Below, in pieces: positions 1 through 7,958 of a DNA stretch of 64,000 nt (position 1 is its first letter; each line of letters begins with the position of its first letter). The translations under genes were made by a program, and so were the position numbers. The notes under the pieces were generated by a model. It saw nothing but the letters and a program-made list of their open reading frames with translations, made no database searches and was not told the DNA's origin. Origin of the DNA: Roseivirga sp. E12 (GTDB taxonomy: Bacteria; Bacteroidota; Bacteroidia; Cytophagales; Cyclobacteriaceae); NCBI RefSeq assembly GCF_017592825.1, contig NZ_JAGFMD010000005.1:1-64000 (forward strand), written 5' to 3'.

Positions 1-651
1 GGTACCAGTACTCCTAATGCTAAATTAGACCTAAGGAATGGTCACCTGTATGTAGGTGATGACATATTTAATAATCCTGGCAGTTGGGGAGCAACAATCA
101 ACCTAGATGACAATGTCCATTCTCGAATTCTCATAGAGGAAAGAGGTACAGGTGTCCAAACTTCCTTATGGGCTCACACGGGTGGAAATGCGAAAGTTGG
201 AACCATATCCAATCACAATTTTGGTATTATTTCCAATGGAAGTGAAAAAATGACCGTCACAACTGGTGGAAATGTAGGTGTTGGTACTTTGTCGCCCACC
301 GAAAAACTATCAGTAGATGGCACCGTCCTAGCCAAAAAAGTGAGAGTCTCTACTACCGGAGTGGACTGGCCCGACTATGTCTTCTCCCCCGACTATAAAC
401 TCAAAAGCCTTGTTGAACTAGAAGCCTTTATCGAAGCTAACCAACACCTTCCCGAAGTACCATCGGCCAAGGAGATTGAAGAAAAGGGTCAGGATTTGGG
501 AGGTATTCAGGCTACCCTTTTGAAGAAAGTTGAGGAGTTAACCTTGTACTTAATCGAACAGGACAAAAGGAATAAGGATCAAGAGAAAAGGTTAAAGGCT
601 CTAGAGGAAGAAAACAAGAACCTTAGGAAACTACTCGAGTCTAATAAATAG
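1..651 (+). CDS. Fibre-like surface protein, 3' part only
   Basis: The reading frame is open from the first base of the window, so the gene begins to the left; 216 residues are visible. The visible part has glycine-rich repeats of the type GNVGVGTLSPTEKL, common in phage-tail-fibre-like and surface proteins of Bacteroidota. About 75 residues follow with the pattern F.ANQHLPEVPSAKEIEE.G.DLGG, then a lysine/glutamate-rich coiled coil (roughly the last 45 residues). This C-terminal module usually ends such Bacteroidota proteins and resembles a trimerising chaperone-like end. An exported surface or fibre protein is likely; the exact role is unknown. An internal ATG at 250 is probably not the true start because the frame upstream encodes the same repeat type. 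Confidence 0.75.
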   Translation, partial: GTSTPNAKLDLRNGHLYVGDDIFNNPGSWGATINLDDNVHSRILIEERGTGVQTSLWAHTGGNAKVGTISNHNFGIISNGSEKMTVTTGGNVGVGTLSPTEKLSVDGTVLAKKVRVSTTGVDWPDYVFSPDYKLKSLVELEAFIEANQHLPEVPSAKEIEEKGQDLGGIQATLLKKVEELTLYLIEQDKRNKDQEKRLKALEEENKNLRKLLESNK

Positions 652-658
652 GCTCGCA

Positions 659-697
659 AATGATTGGTGTTGAATTACGGATTCAGCATCAATCATT
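659..697. terminator. Long hairpin between convergent genes
   Basis: A 17-base arm (659-675) pairs with 681-697 across a 5-base loop; the only two non-Watson-Crick positions can form G-U pairs in RNA. It lies between the stop of the fibre-like gene and the stop of the opposite-strand lipoprotein gene. It probably ends or protects both transcripts. It lacks a strong T-run, so classic Rho-independent termination is uncertain. Confidence 0.5.
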
Positions 698-704
698 CAA
701 CATT

Positions 705-1808
705 TCACCCCCCAATCCACTCAGCTACAAACAAGTTTGTATCTCTACCACCACCGTTGTTGCGGTTAGAAGAGAAGACAATATGCTTGCCGTCATTAGA
801 GAATACAGGGAAGGCATCGAAAGTCTCGTCTCTTGTGATGCGAGTCAAGCCTGTACCATCAATATTGATCATATAGAGATTGAAAGGAAAGCCTCTCGTA
901 GCTGTATGATTTGAAGCGAAAATGATCTTCTCACCTGAAGGGTGGAAAAATGGTGCCCAGTTGGCCTGGCCAAGATCTGTTAGTTTTTTTAGGTCGGAAC
1001 CATCGGCATTACAGATATAAAGCTCCATATCTGTCGGCATTACCAAACCTTCTTTCAATAGGTCCTGGTAGATTTTAATGTCTTCTTCAGTCTTCGGTCT
1101 AGAAGATCTAAAAATAAGTTTTGTCCCGTCAGGCGAAAAGAATGCTCCACCATCATATCCCAACTCGTTAGTGATCTGCTTCACATCAGAGCCATCAATG
1201 TTCATTGTGAACAACTCCAGGTCACCAGTTCTCATAGAAGTGAAAACGATGCGATCGCCTTTCGGAGAAACGGTAGCTTCGGCATCATAGCCCTCCTCAT
1301 TAGTCAATTGATCAATGATATTACCCTCTAGGTCTGCAGTGAAAATATCGAAGCTTGGGTAGATCGGCCATACATATTTTCCATCTGCTCTTCTCTCGGG
1401 TACTGGAGGGCAATTCTCCCCACCCAAGTGAGTAGATCCGTAAACGATCGTTTTATTACCAGGCAGGAAGTAAGAACAAGTGGTCCTTCCCATTCCTGTA
1501 CTGACCATTTGTGGTCGGTTATTCTTTAAGTCATCATTGCGCCAATCGGTCACGAACATTTGATCACAACTCACTCCCCATTCGGCATAGTCCGACTGGA
1601 AAACAATATGCTTGTCGTCAAAACTCCAATACGCCTCTGCGTTATTTCCTCCAAAAGTCAATTGCTTGATATTCTTGAGGTACTTCATTTCTTCTGGGTG
1701 AAGCAATAGGGAGTCTTGAGCAGATCTAGCTTCAGTCGAGACTGTTTCTTTTTTCTGTGTGCCACAGCCGAAAACCAAAAGGACTAATAATACAGAAATG
1801 TATCGCAT
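705..1808 (-). CDS. TolB-like beta-propeller lipoprotein
   Basis: 367 residues. A short signal ends in a lipobox with Cys at residue 15 (VFGCG), so the protein is probably a periplasm- or surface-facing lipoprotein. The rest carries repeated WD40-like/PD40 blades, for example SPKGDRIVFTSMRTGDLELF and FSPDGTKLIFRSSR, each ending in a 'NIDGSD...T' turn. This is the TolB C-terminal propeller fold without the TolB N-terminal domain, so it is not the Tol-Pal TolB itself. Such proteins are usually of unknown function in Bacteroidota. It stands alone, convergent with the fibre-like gene and divergent from the M28 peptidase. Confidence 0.8.
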   Translation of the reverse strand: MRYISVLLVLLVFGCGTQKKETVSTEARSAQDSLLLHPEEMKYLKNIKQLTFGGNNAEAYWSFDDKHIVFQSDYAEWGVSCDQMFVTDWRNDDLKNNRPQMVSTGMGRTTCSYFLPGNKTIVYGSTHLGGENCPPVPERRADGKYVWPIYPSFDIFTADLEGNIIDQLTNEEGYDAEATVSPKGDRIVFTSMRTGDLELFTMNIDGSDVKQITNELGYDGGAFFSPDGTKLIFRSSRPKTEEDIKIYQDLLKEGLVMPTDMELYICNADGSDLKKLTDLGQANWAPFFHPSGEKIIFASNHTATRGFPFNLYMINIDGTGLTRITRDETFDAFPVFSNDGKHIVFSSNRNNGGGRDTNLFVAEWIGG

Positions 1809-1852
1809 GGAATATATGATTCGTTCAATAATGGCGCGAAGATAATGATTAT

Positions 1853-1860
1853 TATCTTTG
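1853..1860 (+). promoter_or_regulatory. Candidate -7 box of the M28 peptidase gene
   Basis: TATCTTTG matches the Bacteroidota -7 consensus TAnnTTTG and lies 16 bases before the ATG at 1877. No convincing TTG -33 element is seen at the expected distance, so the assignment rests on the -7 box alone. Confidence 0.45.
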
Positions 1861-1876
1861 TCCTAAAGTTGAAATT

Positions 1877-3118
1877 ATGAAGAGTCTGAAGCGCCTATTC
1901 TTATTGATTACAGTACTATCGATCACATTTGCTTGTACCGATTTTACCACCGATAAAGAACTTAAAGTCGGCCTGGAAAAGGACATTACTTTCTTGGCAG
2001 ATGATGCATTAGAGGGTAGAGCGATCGGCACCCCAGGTGAGGAAAAGGCGGCAAACTATATAGCGGAGGCATTCGAAAAGATAGGTCTTAGCCCAAAAGG
2101 CACTGATGGCTATTTTCAACCCTTTACAGTAAAAAAGTCTACCAACCCCCATGAAGAAGCCGTGGTTGGAACCAATGGCGAGGGTGTAACAGGCAGGAAT
2201 GTTGCTGGATTTATCGACAATGGAAGTGATTATACCGTGGTTATAGGTGCTCATTACGATCATCTAGGTTATGGTGCCGAAGGCTCTCTATTCAGAGGTG
2301 AGCCTGCCATTCACAATGGTGCAGATGACAATGCCAGTGGTACATCAGCTGTAATTCAACTCGCTAAAATCCTTAAGTCCAAGAAAAGTAAATACAACTT
2401 CCTCTTCCTTGCCTTCTCAGGAGAAGAAAACGGGCTTTGGGGCTCTAACTACTTTTCAAAGAATTCTACTGTTGATCTGGCTAGTGTTAACTATATGATC
2501 AATATGGACATGGTCGGTAGAATGAACGAGGAAAAGACGGTCGCAATCAATGGTGTGGGTACTAGCCCACTCTGGATAGAACAATTGGATGCCATCAACT
2601 CGGATAGCTTAAAGCTTGTTACATCAGAGTCTGGTGTCGGACCTTCAGATCATACCTCATTCTATCTTCAGGACCTCCCCGTACTTCATTTCTTCACCGG
2701 CCAACATGAAGACTATCACAAACCATCTGACGATGCTGATAAAATCAACTACGATGGCCTAGTACTTGTCGTTCGTTACATCGAGCGTTTGGTAGATGAG
2801 TTGAATGGCGAAGAAAAACTGGCGTTTACAAAAACAAATGATAGCTCAGGCGACAATCCAAGATTCACAGTTTCGCTTGGCGTGGTACCCGACTACCTGT
2901 TCGATGGGCAAGGCATGCGCATTGATGGTGTAACAGATGGTAAACCGGCAGCCGCAGCTGGGATGAAAAAAGGAGACATTGTTGTTAAACTAGGTGACTC
3001 AACTATTGTGGACATGATGAGCTATATGAGAGCACTTAGTGGCTTTGCTGCCGGACAACAAACGGTGGTCGAATACAAGCGTGGCGAAGAGTTAAAGGCG
3101 GCTCAAATCAAGTTCTAA
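1877..3118 (+). CDS. M28-family zinc peptidase with C-terminal PDZ domain
   Basis: 413 residues with a lipoprotein signal (Cys20 in TFACTD). The M28 metal-binding pattern is complete: GAHYDHLG near residue 125, HNGADDNASG, the catalytic SGEENGLWG, NMDMVGR, and a late GQHEDYHKP histidine. After the peptidase domain come about 85 residues with PDZ character (GMRIDGVTDGKPAAAAGMKKGDIVV). The family comprises aminopeptidases or glutaminyl-cyclase-like enzymes; here it is probably an envelope aminopeptidase degrading peptides. Its stop codon overlaps the start of the next gene (TAATG), so the two are probably translated together. Confidence 0.88.
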   Translation: MKSLKRLFLLITVLSITFACTDFTTDKELKVGLEKDITFLADDALEGRAIGTPGEEKAANYIAEAFEKIGLSPKGTDGYFQPFTVKKSTNPHEEAVVGTNGEGVTGRNVAGFIDNGSDYTVVIGAHYDHLGYGAEGSLFRGEPAIHNGADDNASGTSAVIQLAKILKSKKSKYNFLFLAFSGEENGLWGSNYFSKNSTVDLASVNYMINMDMVGRMNEEKTVAINGVGTSPLWIEQLDAINSDSLKLVTSESGVGPSDHTSFYLQDLPVLHFFTGQHEDYHKPSDDADKINYDGLVLVVRYIERLVDELNGEEKLAFTKTNDSSGDNPRFTVSLGVVPDYLFDGQGMRIDGVTDGKPAAAAGMKKGDIVVKLGDSTIVDMMSYMRALSGFAAGQQTVVEYKRGEELKAAQIKF

Positions 3119-3432
3119 TGATATTCTTTAGAACGCTTATATCATTTTTAAAAGATCCAGAGTACCGATCACTACTTTTAGCCTCAGTAGGTATTTTGGT
3201 AATCGGCACAGTGGCATACCATTATATTGAAGGTTGGGGTTGGTTAGACTCTTTATATTTCTCAACCATTACTTTGACCACAATCGGTTATGGTGATTTT
3301 TCCCCGCAGACAGATTTAGGCAAGATTTTCACTGTAGTATACATTGCTATTGGTGTTGGTATGGTTCTTACATTCCTTAATACACTTTACAAGCACTTCC
3401 GAGATTTCCCCAACAAGGACGTAAAAAAGTAG
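3118..3432 (+). CDS. Small two-TM potassium-channel protein
   Basis: 104 residues. Two hydrophobic helices (about 18-36 and 84-98) flank a pore loop carrying the K+ selectivity filter TTIGYGDF (filter residues 55-60). This is the Ion_trans_2 (KcsA-like) minimal pore without a voltage sensor or RCK domain, so it probably works as a tetramer in the inner membrane. The ATG overlaps the stop of the M28 peptidase gene by one base, which supports both the start and co-expression. The functional link between peptidase and channel is unclear. Confidence 0.88.
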   Translation: MIFFRTLISFLKDPEYRSLLLASVGILVIGTVAYHYIEGWGWLDSLYFSTITLTTIGYGDFSPQTDLGKIFTVVYIAIGVGMVLTFLNTLYKHFRDFPNKDVKK

Positions 3433-3468
3433 ACCTGAAAGTATTTTGTGTTCTTTGAACTCTTTTCT

Positions 3469-3516
3469 GGAATGATTGTTCTGTAATGGAAATCATAATT
3501 TTGGAACAATCATTCT
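3469..3516 (+). promoter_or_regulatory. SDR promoter flanked by a pair of inverted operator sites
   Basis: A -33 TTG (3476-3478) and a -7 TAATTTTG (3496-3503) are separated by 17 bases. The sequence GGAATGATTGTTCT (3469-3482) covers the -33 element. Its near-exact inverted copy GGAACAATCATTCT (3503-3516) covers the start-site region. Both fit GAAnnATnnTTC. A related site lies before the TetR gene at 4295-4308. The arrangement suits a repressor that blocks the promoter, and the neighbouring TetR-family protein is the obvious candidate. Confidence 0.6.
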
Positions 3517-3529
3517 AATAAAGATAAAA

Positions 3530-4282
3530 ATGACAAAACTTAACAACAAAGTAGCAGTGATTACCGGAGGCAGCACAGGAATTGGCCTAGCATCAGCAAA
3601 GACATTCCTTGCAGAAGGTGCAAAAGTGGTGATTACTGGTAGAACTCAAGAAACACTAGACGCAGCCGTCTCAGAAATCAATAATGAAAACTTAACAGCA
3701 ATCCAATCTGATACTTCTAAACTAGATGATATAGATAGTCTTGTATCACAAGTGAAAGAGAAGTTTGGAAAGGTAGATGTTCTATTTGCTAATGCAGGTA
3801 TCGCATGGTTTGCACCAATCGATCAAGTAGACGAAGCATTCTTTGATGCTCACTTTAATACTAACGTGAAGGGTTTATTCTTCACGATTCAAAAACTCTT
3901 GCCCATCTTCAATGATGGCGGATCTATTGTATTGAACGCTTCTGCGGTTGTTCATAAAGGTTTCGAGAACGGGTCTGTATACTCTGCTACGAAAGGTGCA
4001 GTAAGAAACTTTGCTAGAACTATCTCTGCAGATTTGGCTCCTAGGAACATTCGTGTGAATGTCGTAAGTCCCGGACCAATCGAAACGCCAATCTATAGTA
4101 AAATGGGCATGACCGAAGAACAACTGGCCGGAATGGCGGAAGGCTTTGCAGCCATGGTTCCAATGAAAAGGTTTGGTGCTTCTGAAGAAGTGGCTAAAGC
4201 CGTTCTATTCTTAGCTTCTGATGACTCTTCTTACGTTTTGGGAGAGGAAATTCTGGTAGATGGCGGAATAGCGACTATCTAA
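3530..4282 (+). CDS. Short-chain dehydrogenase/reductase (SDR)
   Basis: 250 residues from the ATG at 3530. Classical SDR features are present: the cofactor loop TGGSTGIG (residues 12-19), NAG in FANAGIAW, the catalytic Ser in NASAV, the Tyr-Lys pair in VYSATKG, and PGPIETP after the sixth strand. An upstream in-frame ATG at 3476 lies inside the operator/promoter region and is not the likely start. The substrate cannot be told; SDRs next to TetR genes often detoxify or modify small carbonyl or alcohol compounds. Expression is probably controlled by the TetR protein encoded just downstream. Confidence 0.9.
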   Translation: MTKLNNKVAVITGGSTGIGLASAKTFLAEGAKVVITGRTQETLDAAVSEINNENLTAIQSDTSKLDDIDSLVSQVKEKFGKVDVLFANAGIAWFAPIDQVDEAFFDAHFNTNVKGLFFTIQKLLPIFNDGGSIVLNASAVVHKGFENGSVYSATKGAVRNFARTISADLAPRNIRVNVVSPGPIETPIYSKMGMTEEQLAGMAEGFAAMVPMKRFGASEEVAKAVLFLASDDSSYVLGEEILVDGGIATI

Positions 4283-4294
4283 GTTGCTTATACT

Positions 4295-4308
4295 GGAACG
4301 ATCAGTTA
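4295..4308 (+). promoter_or_regulatory. Candidate operator upstream of the TetR gene
   Basis: GGAACGATCAGTTA resembles the SDR-promoter site GGAACAATCATTCT (most bases shared in the first ten positions). It lies 61 bases upstream of the TetR ATG, as expected for autoregulation. It is weaker than the two sites at the SDR promoter. Confidence 0.4.
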
Positions 4309-4368
4309 AATTTAGAAGTAAGCGGCTCGAATTTCTTTAAGTCGTTTACTTTTAATTACTCAAAAGAC

Positions 4369-4950
4369 ATGGCTAGAACCAAAAGTTTCGTTGAAAGCGA
4401 AGTGTTAGATAAGGCACTGAACCTTTTTTGGACGCAAGGTTATAATGCCACTTCCATTCAAGATCTAGTAGATCATTTAGGTATAAACCGAGCCAGTATT
4501 TATGATACTTGGGGAGACAAGCATGGGCTGTACTTGGAAACACTCAGACAGTACCGCAGGAATAATTCAAGCAAATTGCTCGAGAAACTCAGGTCAGAAC
4601 AATCGGCAAAAAAGATCATTAAAGACTTTCTTGATGACATAGTTGCAGATTCATCTACTGATGCCATGAAAAAGGGTTGTTACCTCTCTAATTCAGCCAC
4701 TGAGCTTGCTAATTGCGATCAGGTGATCAATGACATATTTACAGACAACCGCATTAAAATGGAAGGTGTCTTGAATGAACTTATCAAAGAAGGTCAGGAA
4801 TCTGGCGAGTTTTCTACTCGGCATAGCAGCGAGGCCTACGCACGTTTCATTTTCAACACGGCTGGCGGAATGAGAGTATTGGCTAAAGGTGACATATCTG
4901 AGGCAGAATTAGCAGATGTCGTAAGCATTGCCCTGTCTGCATTAAACTGA
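4369..4950 (+). CDS. TetR/AcrR-family transcriptional regulator
   Basis: 193 residues. The N-terminal helix-turn-helix is typical (ALNLFWTQGYNATSIQDLVDHLGINRASIYDTWGDKHGLY, written in part: NATSIQDLV and RASIYDTWGDK). The C-terminal half is the variable ligand-binding and dimerisation domain, with a CYLSNSATEL segment typical of the YcdC/TetR_C-type subgroup. It probably represses the SDR gene and itself, because related inverted sites lie in both upstream regions. The inducer is unknown. Confidence 0.9.
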   Translation: MARTKSFVESEVLDKALNLFWTQGYNATSIQDLVDHLGINRASIYDTWGDKHGLYLETLRQYRRNNSSKLLEKLRSEQSAKKIIKDFLDDIVADSSTDAMKKGCYLSNSATELANCDQVINDIFTDNRIKMEGVLNELIKEGQESGEFSTRHSSEAYARFIFNTAGGMRVLAKGDISEAELADVVSIALSALN

Positions 4951-5007
4951 CTTAAATCAGTTTTTCCATTACTGCTTTTCAATACATTTGGTGATTAATT
5001 GCCGAAC

Positions 5008-5448
5008 ATGAGGGGAGTAGTATCATCATTTTTATCAAAAAATCAGTTTAGACTCTTACGCTACAGCATCGGAATCTTATTCGTTTGGTTCGGTATGCTC
5101 AAGTTCTTTCCTGGAGTCAGTCCTGCCGAAGGCTTGGCAACCGACACGGTCAGGATCTTATCATTCGGGCTTTTGCAAAAAGCATTGAGTCTTAAACTTC
5201 TGGCAATTCTCGAAGTTGGGCTCGGTCTGCTTCTTATGTTTACCAAGGAGTATCGAATCACCTTCTGGCTTCTGCTATTTCACATGGCGTGTACCATAAC
5301 ACCCTTGTTTGTTTTGCCAGAAGTCACATTCAAATCCATTCCCTTCCAACTGACCATTGAAGGTCAATACATTATTAAGAACTTCGTCATTATCAGTGCG
5401 GCCTTTGTTTTGCTTTTTGCGCATAAAGGGCAATCGTATTCAGAATAA
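5008..5448 (+). CDS. DoxX/DUF417-like small membrane protein
   Basis: 146 residues from the ATG at 5008. About four hydrophobic helices are visible, with the N-terminal GILFVWFGMLKFFPG pattern of the DoxX/DUF417 (YkgB-like) group. An inner-membrane protein of unknown reaction; relatives are linked to oxidative or chlorine stress, but nothing here proves that. A TTG at 4999 could add three residues. It lies between the TetR gene and ypdA on the same strand, so co-expression with the redox enzyme downstream is possible. Confidence 0.65.
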   Translation: MRGVVSSFLSKNQFRLLRYSIGILFVWFGMLKFFPGVSPAEGLATDTVRILSFGLLQKALSLKLLAILEVGLGLLLMFTKEYRITFWLLLFHMACTITPLFVLPEVTFKSIPFQLTIEGQYIIKNFVIISAAFVLLFAHKGQSYSE

Positions 5449-5511
5449 TTGGAACCCCTTAGAACTTTTATCCCTGAATTCACCTTTATTTAGGATTAAA
5501 CAAGTTGCCAA

Positions 5512-6468
5512 TTGAAATACGATTTAATCATTATTGGAGGAGGGCCTATCGGTCTTAACTGTGCCATTGAAGCCAAGAAGGCGGGCTTGAGTTATATAAT
5601 TTTGGAGAAAGGGGTTCTTGTCAATTCGCTTTACAATTTCCCGACCAATATGACCTTCTTTTCGACTTCTAACTTGCTAGAAATCGGAGACGTACCTTTT
5701 ATCGCCCACAGCGACAAGCCTACACGCAAAGAGGCCCTGGAATACTTTCGTAGAGTCAAAGAAAGCTGGGACCTAAATATCAGTCTCTATACCGAGGTTG
5801 AGTCAATGCAAAAGCAAGATGACACCTATAATGTGAAGACAAACAAAGGTGATTTCGAAGCCACCAATATTATTGTATCTACGGGCTTTTACGATACTCC
5901 GAGAGAACTAGGTATTCCGGGAGAAGATTTGCCGAAGGTAAAACATTTCTATGATGACCCTCATCCCTATCTTGGTCAAAAGGTCTTAATCATTGGCGCA
6001 GCCAACTCCGCCTGTGATGTGGCTTTGGAAACTTTCTACAAGGATGCTGAAGTCACAATGGCAATTCGTGAATCCGAGATTTACCCGAAGGTGAAATATT
6101 GGATTCGACCTAACATCATAAATCGTATTGAAGAGGGATCGATCAAAGCATACTTCAACACTACAGTGAAGGAGATCAAGCCGTGTGAAGTCATTCTAAA
6201 TACGCCAGAAGGCGAAGTCACTGTTGACAATGATTTTGTTCTCGCCATGACAGGTTACAAGCCCAATTATTCCCTCTTTGAGCAATTGGGTCTACCTATC
6301 TCTGATGATGAGCTAAAGATTCCTATTCATGACCCTGATAGTCTTGAAACACCACTCAAAGGGGTTTACGTTGCTGGCGTAATCAATGCTGGTCTACAAA
6401 CAAGTAAGCTCTTTATCGAAAACACCCGAGTGCACTCGGGCATGATTATTCGATCAATTCTGGGTTAG
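5512..6468 (+). CDS. ypdA: YpdA-type bacillithiol disulfide reductase
   Basis: 318 residues. The FAD-binding motif GGGPIG is at residues 9-14, followed by the YpdA pattern LVNSLYNFPTNMTFFSTS. A second nucleotide-binding motif is GAANSACDVALE, and AGVINAGLQTSKLFIEN ends the FAD domain. The family is the NADPH-dependent flavin reductase proposed to reduce bacillithiol disulfide, which implies bacillithiol as the low-molecular-weight thiol in this organism. The only start that gives the conserved M-x-x-D-L-I-I-I-G-G-G beginning is a TTG at 5512; no upstream ATG or GTG is available in frame. Its end overlaps the convergent CPBP gene by 23 bases. Confidence 0.85.
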   Translation: MKYDLIIIGGGPIGLNCAIEAKKAGLSYIILEKGVLVNSLYNFPTNMTFFSTSNLLEIGDVPFIAHSDKPTRKEALEYFRRVKESWDLNISLYTEVESMQKQDDTYNVKTNKGDFEATNIIVSTGFYDTPRELGIPGEDLPKVKHFYDDPHPYLGQKVLIIGAANSACDVALETFYKDAEVTMAIRESEIYPKVKYWIRPNIINRIEEGSIKAYFNTTVKEIKPCEVILNTPEGEVTVDNDFVLAMTGYKPNYSLFEQLGLPISDDELKIPIHDPDSLETPLKGVYVAGVINAGLQTSKLFIENTRVHSGMIIRSILG

Positions 6469-7264
6469 GCCTCTGGATTTTCTTGGATCGCCTCACTTCA
6501 ACAGCAAGAATCACGAATGCCACTGCCCAAAGCAGTGAAATGAAAATGATGGGTGTTTTAGTTCCAGCCTCATTATTCCATACTGGTAAAAAGAAGTTGA
6601 CCATGTTGGCACTAAAGTGCGCCAGAATAGCAACCGCCACACTCCCTTTAGACCAAGCATAGAGCCCACCAATGACAATTGATGTTCCCGTAATATAAGC
6701 GAAGAACAGAAGGACGTTGAAAGTTCCGGCAGGCCAATTGCCCAAAAGGAAATCCATACAATGCCAGCCTCCCCACACCAGGCCAGTCATCAGGGATGCT
6801 AAAAATACACCATTACGTTTCTGTAATTTCTGCTGCATAAACCCTCGCCAACCAAACTCCTCCGTAAAGCCTGGAAAAAAGAGTAAAAAGGGCAAAAGAA
6901 ATATTGCCTCTTGAACTGAAGGCAAGGAGCCCCATGAAGGCAAAAGACCATCTAAAACAAACCTAACTAACACGGCCAGAGAGCCTATACCTGTAATGCT
7001 TACCAAGGCCACTAAATATATTTTTATGTCTGACCTCTGGGGATATACCCTTTGCCATAACTTTCTGGCTTGATGTTCTCCCTCAATGAAATTTGTAATG
7101 ATCAAAGCGCCAATACTCGGTATAAGGGCAAAAAGAAGTTTCAAACCCTGCAAATTCTCTAAACCTACACCTGACAGTCTCAGGGGCCATAAAATACCAT
7201 GCACTGGCAATAAAACAATCGCGGCAAAGGCAAGAACTGGATATTTTTTGATTAGCCTCTTCAA
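6446..7264 (-). CDS. CPBP-family intramembrane metalloprotease
   Basis: 272 residues with about eight hydrophobic helices. The family signature is present: EEFGWRG (EExxxR motif) near residue 135, a histidine motif in GWHCMDF, and a late HFSANMVNF. CPBP (CAAX protease/bacteriocin-processing) proteins are membrane-embedded glutamate/histidine peptidases; many also work in membrane protein stability. The substrate is unknown. The 3' end overlaps the convergent ypdA by 23 bases. It starts 11 bases after the thioredoxin-like gene, so the two probably form one transcript. Confidence 0.85.
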   Translation of the reverse strand: MKRLIKKYPVLAFAAIVLLPVHGILWPLRLSGVGLENLQGLKLLFALIPSIGALIITNFIEGEHQARKLWQRVYPQRSDIKIYLVALVSITGIGSLAVLVRFVLDGLLPSWGSLPSVQEAIFLLPFLLFFPGFTEEFGWRGFMQQKLQKRNGVFLASLMTGLVWGGWHCMDFLLGNWPAGTFNVLLFFAYITGTSIVIGGLYAWSKGSVAVAILAHFSANMVNFFLPVWNNEAGTKTPIIFISLLWAVAFVILAVEVRRSKKIQRPNPELIE

Positions 7265-7275
7265 ATTCTAAAGTG

Positions 7276-7833
7276 CTAGTCCTTCCACTTGATATTGCAA
7301 CCCATACTTGGCACCTGAGGTGCTGAAACAGCTTTCCCAACTAGAACTTCATCCAATGCATTGCGCATATCCATACCGGTGACTGGTTTACCATTGCCAG
7401 GTCTAGAATCATCTAATTGTCCACGATAGACACATCTCATCTCTCCATCGAAGACGTAAAAGTCAGGGGTGCAGGCGGCATCATAGGCTTTCGCTATTTC
7501 TTGACTTTCATCATATACATATGGAAAGTCATAGCCTACTCGCTCGGCTTCCACCTTCATTAAATCTGGCGCATCTTGTGGGTAGTTTTCTACATTGTTA
7601 GAGCTGATCGCAATAAATGCAACACCTCTCTCCTTGTACTCATTTACCAAGGTCACGATCCCCTCGTCAACATGTTTGACAAAAGGGCAATGGTTACAGA
7701 TAAACATAATGACCGTTGCCTTATCAGACTTTAATTCCGCAAGACTAACCACATTTCCCGAAATGGTATCTGGTAGAGTAAAAGTTGGTGCTTGTGTGCC
7801 TAAAGGCATCATATTAGAAAGCGTTCTTGCCAT
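7276..7833 (-). CDS. Thioredoxin-fold (AhpC/TSA-like) protein
   Basis: 185 residues without a signal peptide. The peroxiredoxin-like opening GTQAPTFTLPDT is followed by the redox motif CNHCP (Cys46 and Cys49). The cis-proline region is ACTPDFYVFD, and a MGCNIKWKD tail carries another cysteine. This matches the widespread 'thioredoxin family protein' with a CxxCP centre, a probable cytoplasmic thiol oxidoreductase or peroxide-handling protein. It precedes the CPBP protease gene by 11 bases on the same strand. Confidence 0.85.
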   Translation of the reverse strand: MARTLSNMMPLGTQAPTFTLPDTISGNVVSLAELKSDKATVIMFICNHCPFVKHVDEGIVTLVNEYKERGVAFIAISSNNVENYPQDAPDLMKVEAERVGYDFPYVYDESQEIAKAYDAACTPDFYVFDGEMRCVYRGQLDDSRPGNGKPVTGMDMRNALDEVLVGKAVSAPQVPSMGCNIKWKD

Positions 7834-7958
7834 GGTTTCAGTATTATAATTCCAATATATCCTAGAATCTATAAAGCTCTTAGTAAAGCCTCTACATTTA
7901 TGTAACCGCTTGATATTTAGTTCAAAATAGTCAACCTTACATTATCAAATACTTATTT

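Noticed and set aside
660-914. Short plus-strand frames over the end of the TolB-like gene
   Set aside because: They cover the hairpin and the antisense of a clear lipoprotein gene, and show no protein-like composition.
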